Origin: Mesorhizobium japonicum MAFF 303099
GTDB lineage: Bacteria > Pseudomonadota > Alphaproteobacteria > Rhizobiales > Rhizobiaceae
Direction of reading: 5' to 3'
NCBI RefSeq assembly: GCF_000009625.1
Contig: NC_002682.1
Location: 124,001-188,000, forward strand
Length of the DNA stretch: 64,000 nt
Shown here: piece after piece, positions 15,957 through 25,025 of the stretch
Numbering within the stretch: the first letter of the stretch is position 1
Layout of the letters: every line of letters starts with the position of its first letter
Program-made: the position numbers and the translations under genes
Notes under the pieces: model-generated
Seen by the model: only the letters and a program-made list of their open reading frames with translations
The model's database searches: none
Told to the model about the DNA's origin: nothing

Positions 15957-17357
15957 ATGGACGTCTCGATTACGCAAACATCGACCGATAAAATCAAAGC
16001 AGGTAAGAGCGGCCTGCTGCTGATTTCAGACAATTACGATGCGTTCGCCGCGCGTGTTTTGGCGGCAAGGGGCGCGGTTCGCACGCTCGATCTCATGTAT
16101 TATCTCTGGCACGACGACCACACGGGACGCTTGCTTTTGCAGGAAGTTGTCCGGGCGGCCCAGCGGGGCGTGCGCGTCAGAATGCTGCTCGACGACGTCA
16201 ATCCGCGCAAGAGCGATGCCGCTTATTTGGCGCTGAACAACCACCCAAACATCGAACTCAGATTGTTCAATCCGAGCGGCATCAGAGCGCGCGGCATCAT
16301 GCGCGGCGCGGAAGTCCTCTTGCGGCTTTTTGCATTGACAAGGCGGATGCACAACAAGGCGTGGATTGCCGACGACAGCATCGCCATCGTCGGTGGGCGT
16401 AATGTCGGAGATGCCTATTTTGACGCGGCGGAGACGAATTTCCGTGACCTCGATGTGCTGGTCCTCGGTCCCGCCGTGCAACAAACTGCTCGAATCTTCC
16501 AGACTTTCTGGGCATGCCAGGACGCCAAGCCAATAGGTGAACTCGGCGCAGCCGCGCCGGGCTCGCATGCCCCTAATTTCGAGAGAAGCGACGCCGAAAC
16601 CGAGTCGACGCTTTTGAGCGGTATCGGCGACAAGGGCTCCACCGCCGAGTTTATAGCAGCGAGCAGCGACGTACATTGGGTCGACCGCGTGCGCGTGATC
16701 TCTGACCCTCCGGAGAAGGTCCGAGGCTGGAGACCGCGCGGTTGGCTGATGAAGGAGTTGCTCCCAATCATTCAGTCGGCGCGCAAGCGCGTGGAAATCG
16801 TGTCCCCGTATTTTATCCCCGGCAAGAAGGGTTCAAAAATCCTCGGCGACCTCGTCGACGACGGAGTGCAAGTCGCTGTTTTGACCAACTCCTTGGCCGC
16901 GACCGATGTCGCCGCCGTCCACGGAGCCTACGCCAACTATCGCAAGCGCTTGTTGAGAAAGGGCGTACAGCTCTTCGAGCTTCAGCCCTTTAGTAGGCAG
17001 CCCAAGATTTCTGTATTTGGATCAAAGGGCGCCAGCCTCCACACCAAAGCGTTCAGCGTCGACGACAGGATCGGTTTCGTGGGATCATTCAACTTCGATC
17101 CGCGGTCCGTATCGTTGAACTCGGAAATGGGAGTGCTTTTTGAAGACCAGAAACTGGTCATGGAACTGCGGCACCGCTTCAAATCCGAGACTGCGCCGGA
17201 AGCAAGCTACCGGCTTGAACTCAAGAACGGGGTTCTGCGCTGGCATGGCAGCGATGAAGGCAGACCGCAAACCTATGCTCGCGAACCCGAGGCAGCATTG
17301 TTCCGCCGCATCCTGTCCGCCCTGGTCAGGTACCTCCCGATCGAATCCCAGCTTTAG
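15957..17357 (+). CDS. Phospholipase D-family protein (cardiolipin synthase-like)
   Basis: 466 residues with two HKD catalytic motifs: His132-Lys134-Asp139 in HNKAWIADDSIAIVGGRN, and His362-Lys364-Asp369 in LHTKAFSVDDRIGFVGSFNF. Both are complete, so phosphatidyl transfer or hydrolysis is expected. No N-terminal membrane helix is obvious, unlike classical cardiolipin synthases, so a soluble or peripheral enzyme is likely. It is convergent with the operon encoding a metallophosphoesterase, lipid kinase and PAP2 phosphatase, suggesting a shared membrane-lipid theme. Exact substrate unknown. Confidence 0.92.
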   Translation: MDVSITQTSTDKIKAGKSGLLLISDNYDAFAARVLAARGAVRTLDLMYYLWHDDHTGRLLLQEVVRAAQRGVRVRMLLDDVNPRKSDAAYLALNNHPNIELRLFNPSGIRARGIMRGAEVLLRLFALTRRMHNKAWIADDSIAIVGGRNVGDAYFDAAETNFRDLDVLVLGPAVQQTARIFQTFWACQDAKPIGELGAAAPGSHAPNFERSDAETESTLLSGIGDKGSTAEFIAASSDVHWVDRVRVISDPPEKVRGWRPRGWLMKELLPIIQSARKRVEIVSPYFIPGKKGSKILGDLVDDGVQVAVLTNSLAATDVAAVHGAYANYRKRLLRKGVQLFELQPFSRQPKISVFGSKGASLHTKAFSVDDRIGFVGSFNFDPRSVSLNSEMGVLFEDQKLVMELRHRFKSETAPEASYRLELKNGVLRWHGSDEGRPQTYAREPEAALFRRILSALVRYLPIESQL

Positions 17358-17605
17358 CGGTGGCTTGTACTGCGGACTTTGGAACTGCTGCCTTGCCTTG
17401 CCGAGCGATGGGGATGGCGCAGCCAAGGCGAGCGTGGGACCAGCCGCAGTCGAAGTCCCGCAGGCTCGAGCAAAGCTTATGCAATTGCTGCTAACTGACA
17501 CCTCGCAAGGCTGCGGGGATTGTTGCGCGAGCCTTCTCAGAGCGGCGAACCCGCTGAAGCGGGCGCCCGTTTTGGTGGGGGATGCCCTCTCCCCGACCGC
17601 GCCAT

Positions 17606-18415
17606 TCACGTAGGTTTCCACCCGCCAGGACCTTGCCGAAAGGAATAACTGGCTGATGTTTCAAACCCAGACTGTGAAGGCTGCCAGGCCCGACACTCGA
17701 CGGAGATCCTAGGGTGCTCAATGCGAATGATGTTAAACGAATTTGCCGCTCGGCGAAGCCGCGACGAAACCGCCGTGCCCGCTTGAATAAGCAGTGCCGC
17801 ATAGCCGTCGATAAGGTAGCGCCTTGCGCTCGAACCGGCGCGGTGAAGATGCTGGTGGCCAGACAATATGATGTCGACGCCGCTGCGCGAGAAGGCATGC
17901 ATTGCCAGATCCGCGCGGCCAACGATGCCGTCGTCGCTTTCCAGATCCCGCCCTTCGAAAGGATGATGCGTGACAACTATCCGGGTAATGTCATCGGACA
18001 TATGTGCGAATTTTTCCGTCGCCGCCTTGAGCTGGCGGACGTTGATCCTGCCGTCCTTGATTGTCAGGGATCGTGCCGTGTTGATCCCGACAACAGCGAC
18101 TTCGCTATCGGCGTAGAACGGGTCCGTGTCCGCCTCGATGTAGCGCCTGTAACGCGACAGAGGCGTCATGGCACGCGCGAAGACATTCCAGAGCGGCACG
18201 TCGTGATTGCCGGGCACCACGATACGGGGCCCAGGAAGGGAATCAAGGAAGGCGCGCGCCTGCAGGAATTCGTCTTTCCGGGCGCGCTGCGTTAGATCCC
18301 CCGACACGACGAGCAAATCAGAGTCGACGGCACGAACCTCAGCCGCGATCGCGTCCACAAGCTGGCTTTCTGTTTTTCCGAAGTGCAAATCCGAAAGGTG
18401 GACGAGGGTCTTCAC
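17606..18415 (-). CDS. Calcineurin-like metallophosphoesterase
   Basis: 269 residues carrying all the family's metal-binding blocks in order: HLSDLHFGK (residues 6-14), VSGDLTQRARKDEF, VPGNHDVPLWN, VVTHHPFEGRD and SGHQHLHRAG. Predicted dinuclear-metal phosphohydrolase, resembling bacterial cyclic-nucleotide/phosphodiesterase-type members; the substrate is unknown. The ATG overlaps the stop of the upstream lipid-kinase gene (ATGA), so it is the third gene of the operon driven from 20149. Confidence 0.9.
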   Translation of the reverse strand: MKTLVHLSDLHFGKTESQLVDAIAAEVRAVDSDLLVVSGDLTQRARKDEFLQARAFLDSLPGPRIVVPGNHDVPLWNVFARAMTPLSRYRRYIEADTDPFYADSEVAVVGINTARSLTIKDGRINVRQLKAATEKFAHMSDDITRIVVTHHPFEGRDLESDDGIVGRADLAMHAFSRSGVDIILSGHQHLHRAGSSARRYLIDGYAALLIQAGTAVSSRLRRAANSFNIIRIEHPRISVECRAWQPSQSGFETSASYSFRQGPGGWKPT

Positions 18416-19392
18416 TGAATTTCTCCGCTTTCAGCTACGACCACCGGTTCCGGTATTTTGGCAGGTGCGAAGACCTGCAGAGCCGCTGGCCGAATCTGAA
18501 AATTCAGGGGCGTGTTTATACTGACGGCTTCGCCGTCCAGAGAGATCAGCATGGCGCGTCTATGCGATGTGATTTGGAGCGAATTGGTGCGATAGATTTC
18601 CAGATCTCGTGTGGCGTCGACCATGCCGAAGGCGATCTTGAACGGAAGCAATGCCAGTCCAAACCAGGACTGCTGCTTGACGACATAAACGCACAGCTCT
18701 TTCGACGACAGGCTGCGGCGGCGGCCAAGATCGGCGATGTCGTAGAAATTGTTGCCAACAAACACGCAGGGCGTCCGCAGTCTTTCGCGGGTACCCTGGG
18801 CGGCGACGTGGACAGCCTGCCAGGAGGCGAATCTCAACGTTCTCATCAGAGCGGGTCCGATAGCCGCGAGCTTGCCTAACCCGCGGCGCCGCTGCTCGGC
18901 TGAACGCTTTGCTACAAAGAAGGGATAGATGCCGATCGATGAGTTGTTGAGAAAGACGCGGCCGTTGACCTCGGCGACATCGACCGCGACAGGCTTGCCG
19001 GTCGCGATTGTATCGATCGCCGCCGTCAGGTCGAGCGGCACACCCAAATCCTTGGCAAAGTGGTTTAACGTGCCGAGCGGAAGAACACCGAGCACCACAT
19101 CCGTCCCCGCCAGCGCGGAGGCGGCGCTGCCGAGAGTGCCGTCGCCGCCGCCCACCACCAATATCGATCCATGGCCGGAGCTCGACTTGTTTTCGGCAAC
19201 AAAGCGCTGAGCGAGCTCTCCCACCTCTCGCCCTTCTACCAATCGCACATCGGCCTCGACGCCACGTTCGGCGAACCCATCCCGCACGGCTCTCTCTATG
19301 TCGCCCTCGCGCGCCGCAGCGCCGGCCCTTTTGTTGATGAGCGCCATAACCTTCAAGTCTTTGGCCCCCGCTTCGGCCTTTCCTGAAACCAT
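18412..19392 (-). CDS. Diacylglycerol/lipid kinase family protein
   Basis: About 326 residues. The catalytic-domain signature GGGDGTLGSAASAL lies near residues 80-95, followed by LGVLPLGTLNHFAKDLGVP with the expected nucleotide-binding loop. The C-terminal beta-sandwich includes LISLDGEAVSINTPLNFQIR. The start at 19392 keeps the first beta strand (LKVMALINKRAGA) and overlaps the upstream PAP2 gene by 40 bp; an ATG at 19347 is the alternative. It probably phosphorylates diacylglycerol or a related lipid, opposing the PAP2 phosphatase encoded just upstream. Confidence 0.9.
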   Translation of the reverse strand: MVSGKAEAGAKDLKVMALINKRAGAAAREGDIERAVRDGFAERGVEADVRLVEGREVGELAQRFVAENKSSSGHGSILVVGGGDGTLGSAASALAGTDVVLGVLPLGTLNHFAKDLGVPLDLTAAIDTIATGKPVAVDVAEVNGRVFLNNSSIGIYPFFVAKRSAEQRRRGLGKLAAIGPALMRTLRFASWQAVHVAAQGTRERLRTPCVFVGNNFYDIADLGRRRSLSSKELCVYVVKQQSWFGLALLPFKIAFGMVDATRDLEIYRTNSLQITSHRRAMLISLDGEAVSINTPLNFQIRPAALQVFAPAKIPEPVVVAESGEIQ

Positions 19393-20099
19393 AAAGCGAC
19401 TATCCAGCACAGGACCGCCCAGCCAGAGCCAACGCACCATCCGGCCAAGACATCCGTAGGATAGTGGACCGCCAGATAGACCCGGCTTATGCCAACGGCC
19501 ACCGTCAGAAACACGGCAAGCAACATGAAATACACTTTGAGGCGCAGATCCTGACTTGCATGTGAAAGGAGAGCGCCTACGGTCAGGAACGTGATCGCCG
19601 AGAGCATTGCATGTCCACTCGGGAAGCTTGCCGTGAATACTCGCGTGACATGAGGAATTTCCGGCCTGGGCCGGTTGAAGCTCAGCTTGAGGATCGTGCC
19701 AAGCAGTTCGCCGCCGGCCACCGCCACCGCCATCCAAATGGCCAGTGCCCGCTTGTGGACCAGAAGCAGATAAACAACCGCTGCCAGCAGCACGAAGCCA
19801 AGAAACACCATGCTGCCGAACGAGGTCACATCCCTGGCCGCTTCCTGAAGCCATGGTGGACCGATCGGGTAGGCCGGATCGGCTGCGCGAAGGGTCGACA
19901 TAATGGCCATATCAAATTTGGTTGTATCGCCTTCCAGGACTTCCTCGGCGAGCACCCCGAAGCCGAGAACGAGGCATGCGACAAGCACCCCCGCGATAAG
20001 CCTGTACTTACCTTGTGCGGAAGCACCACTGATCCGGGATGGCAAGGGAGGGCAGTCGCCGAGACGCACGCGCTCGATATCTGGGAATGGTTCTTTCAA
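19353..20099 (-). CDS. PAP2-family membrane phosphatase
   Basis: 248 residues with about five membrane helices. All three PAP2 active-site blocks are present: KLSFNRPRP, SFPSGHAML and SRVYLAVHYPTDVLAG. It probably dephosphorylates phosphatidate or polyprenyl diphosphates at the periplasmic face. The start is TTG 20099, with GAGG about 12 nt upstream; no ATG is available before the first helix. It heads a three-gene operon (PAP2, lipid kinase, metallophosphoesterase) whose exact EcfG promoter ends about 26 bp upstream, implying stress-induced lipid turnover. Confidence 0.9.
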   Translation of the reverse strand: MKEPFPDIERVRLGDCPPLPSRISGASAQGKYRLIAGVLVACLVLGFGVLAEEVLEGDTTKFDMAIMSTLRAADPAYPIGPPWLQEAARDVTSFGSMVFLGFVLLAAVVYLLLVHKRALAIWMAVAVAGGELLGTILKLSFNRPRPEIPHVTRVFTASFPSGHAMLSAITFLTVGALLSHASQDLRLKVYFMLLAVFLTVAVGISRVYLAVHYPTDVLAGWCVGSGWAVLCWIVALWFQERPKRGPKT

Positions 20100-20124
20100 G
20101 CGCCTGACCTCACGCTAGAGGCAT

Positions 20125-20149
20125 AACGGGCTCGCGAGAACGAGGTTCC
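20125..20149 (-). promoter_or_regulatory. EcfG promoter for the PAP2-lipid kinase operon
   Basis: Minus strand GGAAC (20145-20149), 16 bp, CGTT (20125-20128): exact consensus, with the TTG start of PAP2 about 26 bp beyond the -10. Confidence 0.75.
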
Positions 20150-20270
20150 GCCAGCCATCACCGCGCTGAGACGTTAGAAATCTGCAACGACACGGTGCGA
20201 CAGCCCCGACAACCTAACGCCGTCATTCCCTTTCTTGCGACTGACCCAAATTGCCTCTCTTGCCGAAGAG

Positions 20271-20295
20271 GGAACCATCGAAAATGGTATCCGTT
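20271..20295 (+). promoter_or_regulatory. EcfG promoter match at the 5' end of the KaiC-like gene
   Basis: GGAAC (20271-20275), 16 bp, CGTT (20292-20295), an exact match. It overlaps the ATG at 20284. If it is used, translation must start downstream, for example at GTG 20326. Confidence 0.55.
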
Positions 20296-21813
20296 AAGGA
20301 GTTCACGAAGAGCGAGCACGGCAACGTGGATCAAGACGACGCTTCACCAATATCATCTGGCGTGGAAGGCCTCGACTATGTCCTGCGAGGCGGATACGCA
20401 AAATTCCGTTCACATCTTGTAGAGGGCAGGCCAGGTTCAGGTAAGACCACACTTGGTCTGCAGTTTCTGATCAAAGGCGCGGCGGCTGGCGAGAAATGCC
20501 TTTATATAACGCTGTCCGAAAGCAAGCGTGAACTGCACTCGGTCGCGGAACGGCATGGATTTTCTCTTGACGGTATCGAAATCCTCGAGCTCGTCCCGCC
20601 GGAGCTGAGCCTCGATCCGTCGCAGTTACAAACTCTGGTTCATTCGTCCGATCTCGAGCTTGGTGAAACCGTCCAGTCAGCGCTCGCCGAAATCGAGCGC
20701 ATGAAGCCAGATCGCGTGGTCTTCGATTCCCTGTCGGAAATTCGCCTCTTGTCGCAGGGCTCGTTACGCTATCGGCGGCAGGTTCTGGCTTTGAAAAGCT
20801 TTTTCCTGCTCAACAATGCGACGGTGCTTCTGCTTGACGATCTCACGGCTGAACATGACGATCTCAACCTGCATTCCATCAGTCATGGCGTCATCCGGAT
20901 GGAACAGCTTTCGCCGATCTATGGCGGAGAGCGGCGGCGCCTGCGCATCATCAAAATGCGCGGCGTTCAAATTCGAGGCGGGTTCCACGACTTCGTCATT
21001 CGACCTGGCGGCGTGATGGTCTTTCCACGCTTGGTTGCCTCCGAACACGAGATGGCCGAGCATGGAACACCGGCTACCGGAAACGGTTCTGTCGACACGC
21101 TCGTCGGTGGCGGGCTGGACCGCGGAACCAGCACTCTCCTGATGGGGCCTTCTGGCGTCGGCAAATCGACCATCGCGTGCAGCTATTGTCATGCCGCTCT
21201 CAATCGCGGCGAGCATGTGCTGGTGCTTTTGTTCGATGAAACCAGGCGGATTTTCCTGGCGCGCGCGTCAGGCCTCGGCATGGACCTGGGGCCATTCGCC
21301 GACAACGGCAGTTTGCTGCTGGAACAGATCGACCCGGCGGAATTGTCGCCTGGTGAATTGTCGTCGCGCATCCAGTCGGCTGTGGAGCGCTCAAGGGCAA
21401 GGATCGTCGTCATCGACAGCCTGACCGGATATCTCAATGCCATGTCGGAGGAGCAGCATCTTGTGCTGCAGATGCACGAGATCCTGACATACCTTAATCA
21501 AAAGGGCGTTGTGACGATCCTGCTGTTGGCCAATCATGGGCTGATCGGGCAAATGTCAGCCCCCGTCGACATGACCTATCTCTGCGATTCCGTAATGCTC
21601 CTGCGCTTCTTCGAAAGCGGCGGCCGTCTGAGACGAGCTATTTCCGTGGTCAAAAAACGCGTCGGACCACATGAGGACACCATTCGCGAATTCAAGATAA
21701 GCGCCACCGGCCTGGCCGTTGGTGAACCACTAGAGGAATTTCGAGGGATCCTGACTGGCGTGCCCACCTACGAGGGTAAGCAAGGCAACCTGCTGCAAGA
21801 CAAGGCGTCGTGA
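20284..21813 (+). CDS. KaiC-like double-domain RecA-family ATPase
   Basis: 509 residues from ATG 20284, made of two KaiC domains: CI about 20-260, CII about 270-500. Walker A motifs are GRPGSGKTT (about 48-56) and GPSGVGKST (about 288-296). The CII C-terminus (RLRRAISVVKKRVGPHEDTI) is clearly KaiC-like. By eye, the cyanobacterial Ser431/Thr432 phosphosites align to Thr-Tyr in VDMTYLCDS, and the paired catalytic glutamates of CI to Ser-Glu. No kaiA or kaiB is nearby. The TGA overlaps the ATG of a histidine kinase, and a second kinase follows, so the cluster is probably a signalling operon. The start may be lower (see the promoter at 20271). Confidence 0.92.
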   Translation: MVSVKEFTKSEHGNVDQDDASPISSGVEGLDYVLRGGYAKFRSHLVEGRPGSGKTTLGLQFLIKGAAAGEKCLYITLSESKRELHSVAERHGFSLDGIEILELVPPELSLDPSQLQTLVHSSDLELGETVQSALAEIERMKPDRVVFDSLSEIRLLSQGSLRYRRQVLALKSFFLLNNATVLLLDDLTAEHDDLNLHSISHGVIRMEQLSPIYGGERRRLRIIKMRGVQIRGGFHDFVIRPGGVMVFPRLVASEHEMAEHGTPATGNGSVDTLVGGGLDRGTSTLLMGPSGVGKSTIACSYCHAALNRGEHVLVLLFDETRRIFLARASGLGMDLGPFADNGSLLLEQIDPAELSPGELSSRIQSAVERSRARIVVIDSLTGYLNAMSEEQHLVLQMHEILTYLNQKGVVTILLLANHGLIGQMSAPVDMTYLCDSVMLLRFFESGGRLRRAISVVKKRVGPHEDTIREFKISATGLAVGEPLEEFRGILTGVPTYEGKQGNLLQDKAS

Positions 21814-22850
21814 TGCCTTCGGACCCTGGTGTGCTCGTGTTGGCACCGGTCGGGCGCGACGCGAAGGTCGCGTCGGCAATTCTCGCGCAGAACGACATCA
21901 CGTCCCACATCTGCGCCACCCTCGACGAAGCAGTACCACTGTTGGACCAAGCCCAGTGCTTTTTGGTTACCGAAGAAGCCTTGATCAGTTCTGATCGAAA
22001 TCGGTTCGCATCCTGGCTCAATCACCAACCGGCGTGGTCGGATTTTCCGATCGTGCTGCTGACGATGCGGGGGACGGAGATCGACAAGCGCCTGGCCTTT
22101 CTGGACCGCTATCTGATCGTTCTCGAGAGGCCTTTCCTGGCGTCGAGCCTGGCAAATTCGGTACGTTCGGCTCTGCGAGCCCGCACCCGTCAGCTTGAGG
22201 TCAAGTCCTATATTGAACAGAAGCAAGAGGTCGCCGACCGGCAGAAACTGCTGATCAGGGAGCTGCATCATCGCGTCAAGAACACACTGGCAAATGTCCG
22301 GGCGATGATGGGGGCGACCGCCAAATCGAGTGGCAGCGTCGATGATTTCGTGCGCGATTTCTCCGCTAGGATCGTCTCTCTCGCCGACACGCACTCGATG
22401 CTCACCGATGACTATTGGCAGATGGCTTCCTTGCACAAGCTGCTGGAGTCGGAACTGCGCCACTACGATACGAGCGACAGGTCGCGTGTTGTGCTCGAAG
22501 GGCCAAACGTAGCACTTGTCGCCGATATCGCGATCCCGATCGGGATGGCCTTTCATGAACTTGCGTCCAACTCATCGAAATATGGTGCGTTGTCCCGCCC
22601 TCACGGTCGTCTCGAAGTCAGATGGTCGCTGAGCAATTCGGGAGACGTGCGAATCCTCAATCTGGAGTGGCTTGAAATGGGCGGGCCGAAGGTCGAGCCA
22701 CCAAGGCGGCACGGCTTCGGTACGACACTGCTGGAGAAAGTCGTAACTGTGCAGTGCCAAGCCAAGGTCGAGTTGAACTATCGCCCTGACGGTCTGCGGT
22801 TTACAATGGCCTTGCCGCTACGCGACACGAGGCTGGTCCCGGCATATTGA
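21813..22850 (+). CDS. HWE-family histidine kinase with N-terminal pseudo-receiver
   Basis: 345 residues. The ATG overlaps the kaiC-like stop (TGATG). Residues 5-120 look like a receiver fold, but the beta-3 phospho-acceptor Asp is absent (QCFLVTEEALI), so this is a pseudo-receiver. A coiled segment precedes the HWE dimerisation domain with ELHHRVKNTLANVRAMMG (His153), then AFHELASNSSKYG and the W-x-E block LEWLEMGGPKVE. No membrane segment. Predicted partner of the KaiC-like ATPase; the phosphate acceptor is unknown. Confidence 0.9.
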   Translation: MPSDPGVLVLAPVGRDAKVASAILAQNDITSHICATLDEAVPLLDQAQCFLVTEEALISSDRNRFASWLNHQPAWSDFPIVLLTMRGTEIDKRLAFLDRYLIVLERPFLASSLANSVRSALRARTRQLEVKSYIEQKQEVADRQKLLIRELHHRVKNTLANVRAMMGATAKSSGSVDDFVRDFSARIVSLADTHSMLTDDYWQMASLHKLLESELRHYDTSDRSRVVLEGPNVALVADIAIPIGMAFHELASNSSKYGALSRPHGRLEVRWSLSNSGDVRILNLEWLEMGGPKVEPPRRHGFGTTLLEKVVTVQCQAKVELNYRPDGLRFTMALPLRDTRLVPAY

Positions 22851-22913
22851 CCTCTGAAGGTGGCCCCGCTTCGGCGGTGGCCTATCTCCCCTATCGCTGA
22901 TACTGATAGGGGT

Positions 22914-23987
22914 ATGACATCGGATTCAGGGAAGCCCGAGGTGGTCGAACAGTTGCTCGACACGCCCGAACTTGCGACCGCGCTGGAGAGCGAACAGTTC
23001 AAGAAATTCCTCGACCAGGTGCCTATTGCGATCGCCGTTTCAGACCTCACCGAAACGGAGCGCGTAGTCTATGCCAATCCGGAATTCGAAAAACTCTCTG
23101 GCCTGAAGGCTGCCAGTCTCGCACGGAAAAACTGGACAGCGCTTGCCGGGACCGGAATCCGTGAGCAGAAGGACAAGGCGCTGGCCGAGCGCGTTGTCAA
23201 TGAAACTGATTTCGTAGGTACTTTCCGCCTGGAGCGCGGCGCCGACGGACCGGCAGTCGTTGACGCCTACTCAAATTTGATAGTGGACGACGACGGCAAG
23301 ACTTGTTTCCGGCTGGTTGCCTTGGTGGACGTATCCATTCACGGTGAAGAAGCGCCCTCGGTTGAGGAGCGTGTTCGGGAGAAGGACACCTTGCTTCGGG
23401 AACTGCAGCACAGGGTAAAAAACAATCTCCAGATGATCACCGCACTCATCCGGCTGGAGACCCGCAACGCAGCGGAGCCCGATCAGAAACGGTTCGAGAG
23501 GTTGGCCGGGCGCGTCGACGCTCTTGCGATACTCTACCAGGCACTGTCGAATGACGAGCAGAGCGATGAGATCGATCTCGGCATCTACCTCAGCCAGATA
23601 GCATCCGCGGTAATGGCTTCACATGCCGTCGAAGGCATACGCCTGGACATGAAGGTGGATACCTATCCCGTCTCGATCAATGTTGCGATGCCGACTGGGC
23701 TGGTTGTGAATGAATTGCTGACCAATGCGCTCAAACACGCCTTCAAGGGACGAGAAGGCGGCACGATAACGCTTCACAGCGTGGTCGATGGCGACGGATG
23801 CCGCATCACTATTGCCGATGACGGAATTGGCTTGCCGCAGGGCGAGATATGGCCGAAGCCCGGCAAGCTCGGCGCTCTCATCGCGCGCTCCTTGACCGAG
23901 AACGCCAAAGCGCACTTCGAAGTCAAATCCAACGCCAGCGAAGGGACGAGGGTCACCATCGTTTTCAAACGTTCGGCCGCGAACTGA
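22914..23987 (+). CDS. PAS/HisKA_2-family histidine kinase
   Basis: 357 residues. A PAS domain (about 30-145) starts FKKFLDQVPIAIAVSDLTET; the HisKA_2 block RELQHRVKNNLQMITALIRL has its phospho-acceptor at His167. The ATPase domain has VVNELLTNALKHAFKG (N-box) and ADDGIGLPQGE (G1). Start ATG 22914 has AGGGG just upstream, though close. It lies 63 bp after the second kinase and completes the kaiC-like/kinase/kinase operon. Kinases of this family activate PhyR in other alphaproteobacteria. Confidence 0.92.
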   Translation: MTSDSGKPEVVEQLLDTPELATALESEQFKKFLDQVPIAIAVSDLTETERVVYANPEFEKLSGLKAASLARKNWTALAGTGIREQKDKALAERVVNETDFVGTFRLERGADGPAVVDAYSNLIVDDDGKTCFRLVALVDVSIHGEEAPSVEERVREKDTLLRELQHRVKNNLQMITALIRLETRNAAEPDQKRFERLAGRVDALAILYQALSNDEQSDEIDLGIYLSQIASAVMASHAVEGIRLDMKVDTYPVSINVAMPTGLVVNELLTNALKHAFKGREGGTITLHSVVDGDGCRITIADDGIGLPQGEIWPKPGKLGALIARSLTENAKAHFEVKSNASEGTRVTIVFKRSAAN

Positions 23988-24305
23988 CGTTGTTCTATGC
24001 TGCGGTTTGAATGGCTTGGTCGGCCCAAAGACGCCCGACCGTGCGAGGCCAACTCCATGAGGTTCACTCACGGCGATTTGCTCGTCCATGCCAACCGTCG
24101 CGCTGAACGCTTGCGCCCGCCGCGCCCGGTCCACGCGGAATGGTGGAACGGCTCCATGGACTTGACGGCAATATCGTCGCTCCGCGGCACCCCGTTAGCT
24201 TGCCTTGGGCGCGGGTATGACGAGCCACACCCGCGCCATCTCGAATTATTCAACGGGTCCCGGGGCATGTCGGCCGCATGCACAAGGCCAGAGGCTCCCG
24301 GCCAG
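23988..24305. other. Intergenic stretch, nothing recognised
   Basis: About 318 bp between the convergent kinase and host-attachment genes. I see no gene, promoter consensus or strong hairpin. Confidence 0.5.
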
Positions 24306-24710
24306 CTAAGCGGCGGCAACCACCTTTTGTATCTCATGCGCTGAATGCCCCGTAAGATCCTTGGGGATCTCGCCTACGAGCACGGCCGAAAGTTTCTGGT
24401 GGTAATGCTTGCGAAGTTCCCCAAGCGTTCGCGGGGCAGCGATGACGATCAGGTTGGCGATCCGACCGCCGAGGACCTGTCGATTGAGCAGATCAGCGGT
24501 ACCGGCCGCAAAACTGTCTTCCTCGATCTGACTGCTGTCCGGGTTCGAGGAACTGCTTTGATGTCGCGCGCCTGAGCCCTTGTTGTCATTTGTCACGTCT
24601 TCGGCCGCCGAAGCTGTCAGCTTTGGATTGGCTTTGTCCCCGGAGTTGCGAAATAGGTTGAGCTTCTCGCCGTCAACGACCGCGACAGTGGCGCCTCTAG
24701 GAATATCCAT
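24306..24710 (-). CDS. Host attachment family protein, 134 residues
   Basis: Resembles the rhizobial/agrobacterial 'required for attachment to host cells' family. It starts MDIPRGATVAVVDGEKLNLF, has a polar variable middle (SGARHQSSSSNPDSSQ), then a conserved second half with RIANLIVIAAPRTLGELRKH and KDLTGHSAHEIQKVV. Soluble, no signal peptide. The family name comes from genetics in Agrobacterium, and the biochemical role is unclear. Only a poor EcfG-like string is present upstream. Confidence 0.85.
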   Translation of the reverse strand: MDIPRGATVAVVDGEKLNLFRNSGDKANPKLTASAAEDVTNDNKGSGARHQSSSSNPDSSQIEEDSFAAGTADLLNRQVLGGRIANLIVIAAPRTLGELRKHYHQKLSAVLVGEIPKDLTGHSAHEIQKVVAAA

Positions 24711-25025
24711 TGGTAAGTCTCCGAATTGCGCCAGTTCTTGCCATCCGATAGATGCCCTGCTGACGTCAGGCTCAACGCCTCAATTCAACATTGGATGCCT
24801 TAGGCCTGCTCCTGATTGCGGATGACGTAGAAAACACTGTGTGGCGTGTGACTTCGGCGGCCCCAGCGTCATAACGTATTGTCGCATTCAAGCGGCGCGT
24901 AACATCTCGCAAGGAACCCAGATGCGGTCTTCTGAAGCGGCGCCGATCGCCGATGCGAAGGATAGGGACACGCATCGGTTCCCATTCAGAACATGATTAC
25001 CGCGATTGATCGAGAAGGTCTCAGA
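24711..25025. other. Intergenic stretch, nothing firm
   Basis: About 315 bp upstream of the host-attachment gene. A minus-strand GGAAC at 24976 is followed after 16 bp by CCTT rather than CGTT, so I do not call it a promoter. No gene is supported. Confidence 0.45.
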
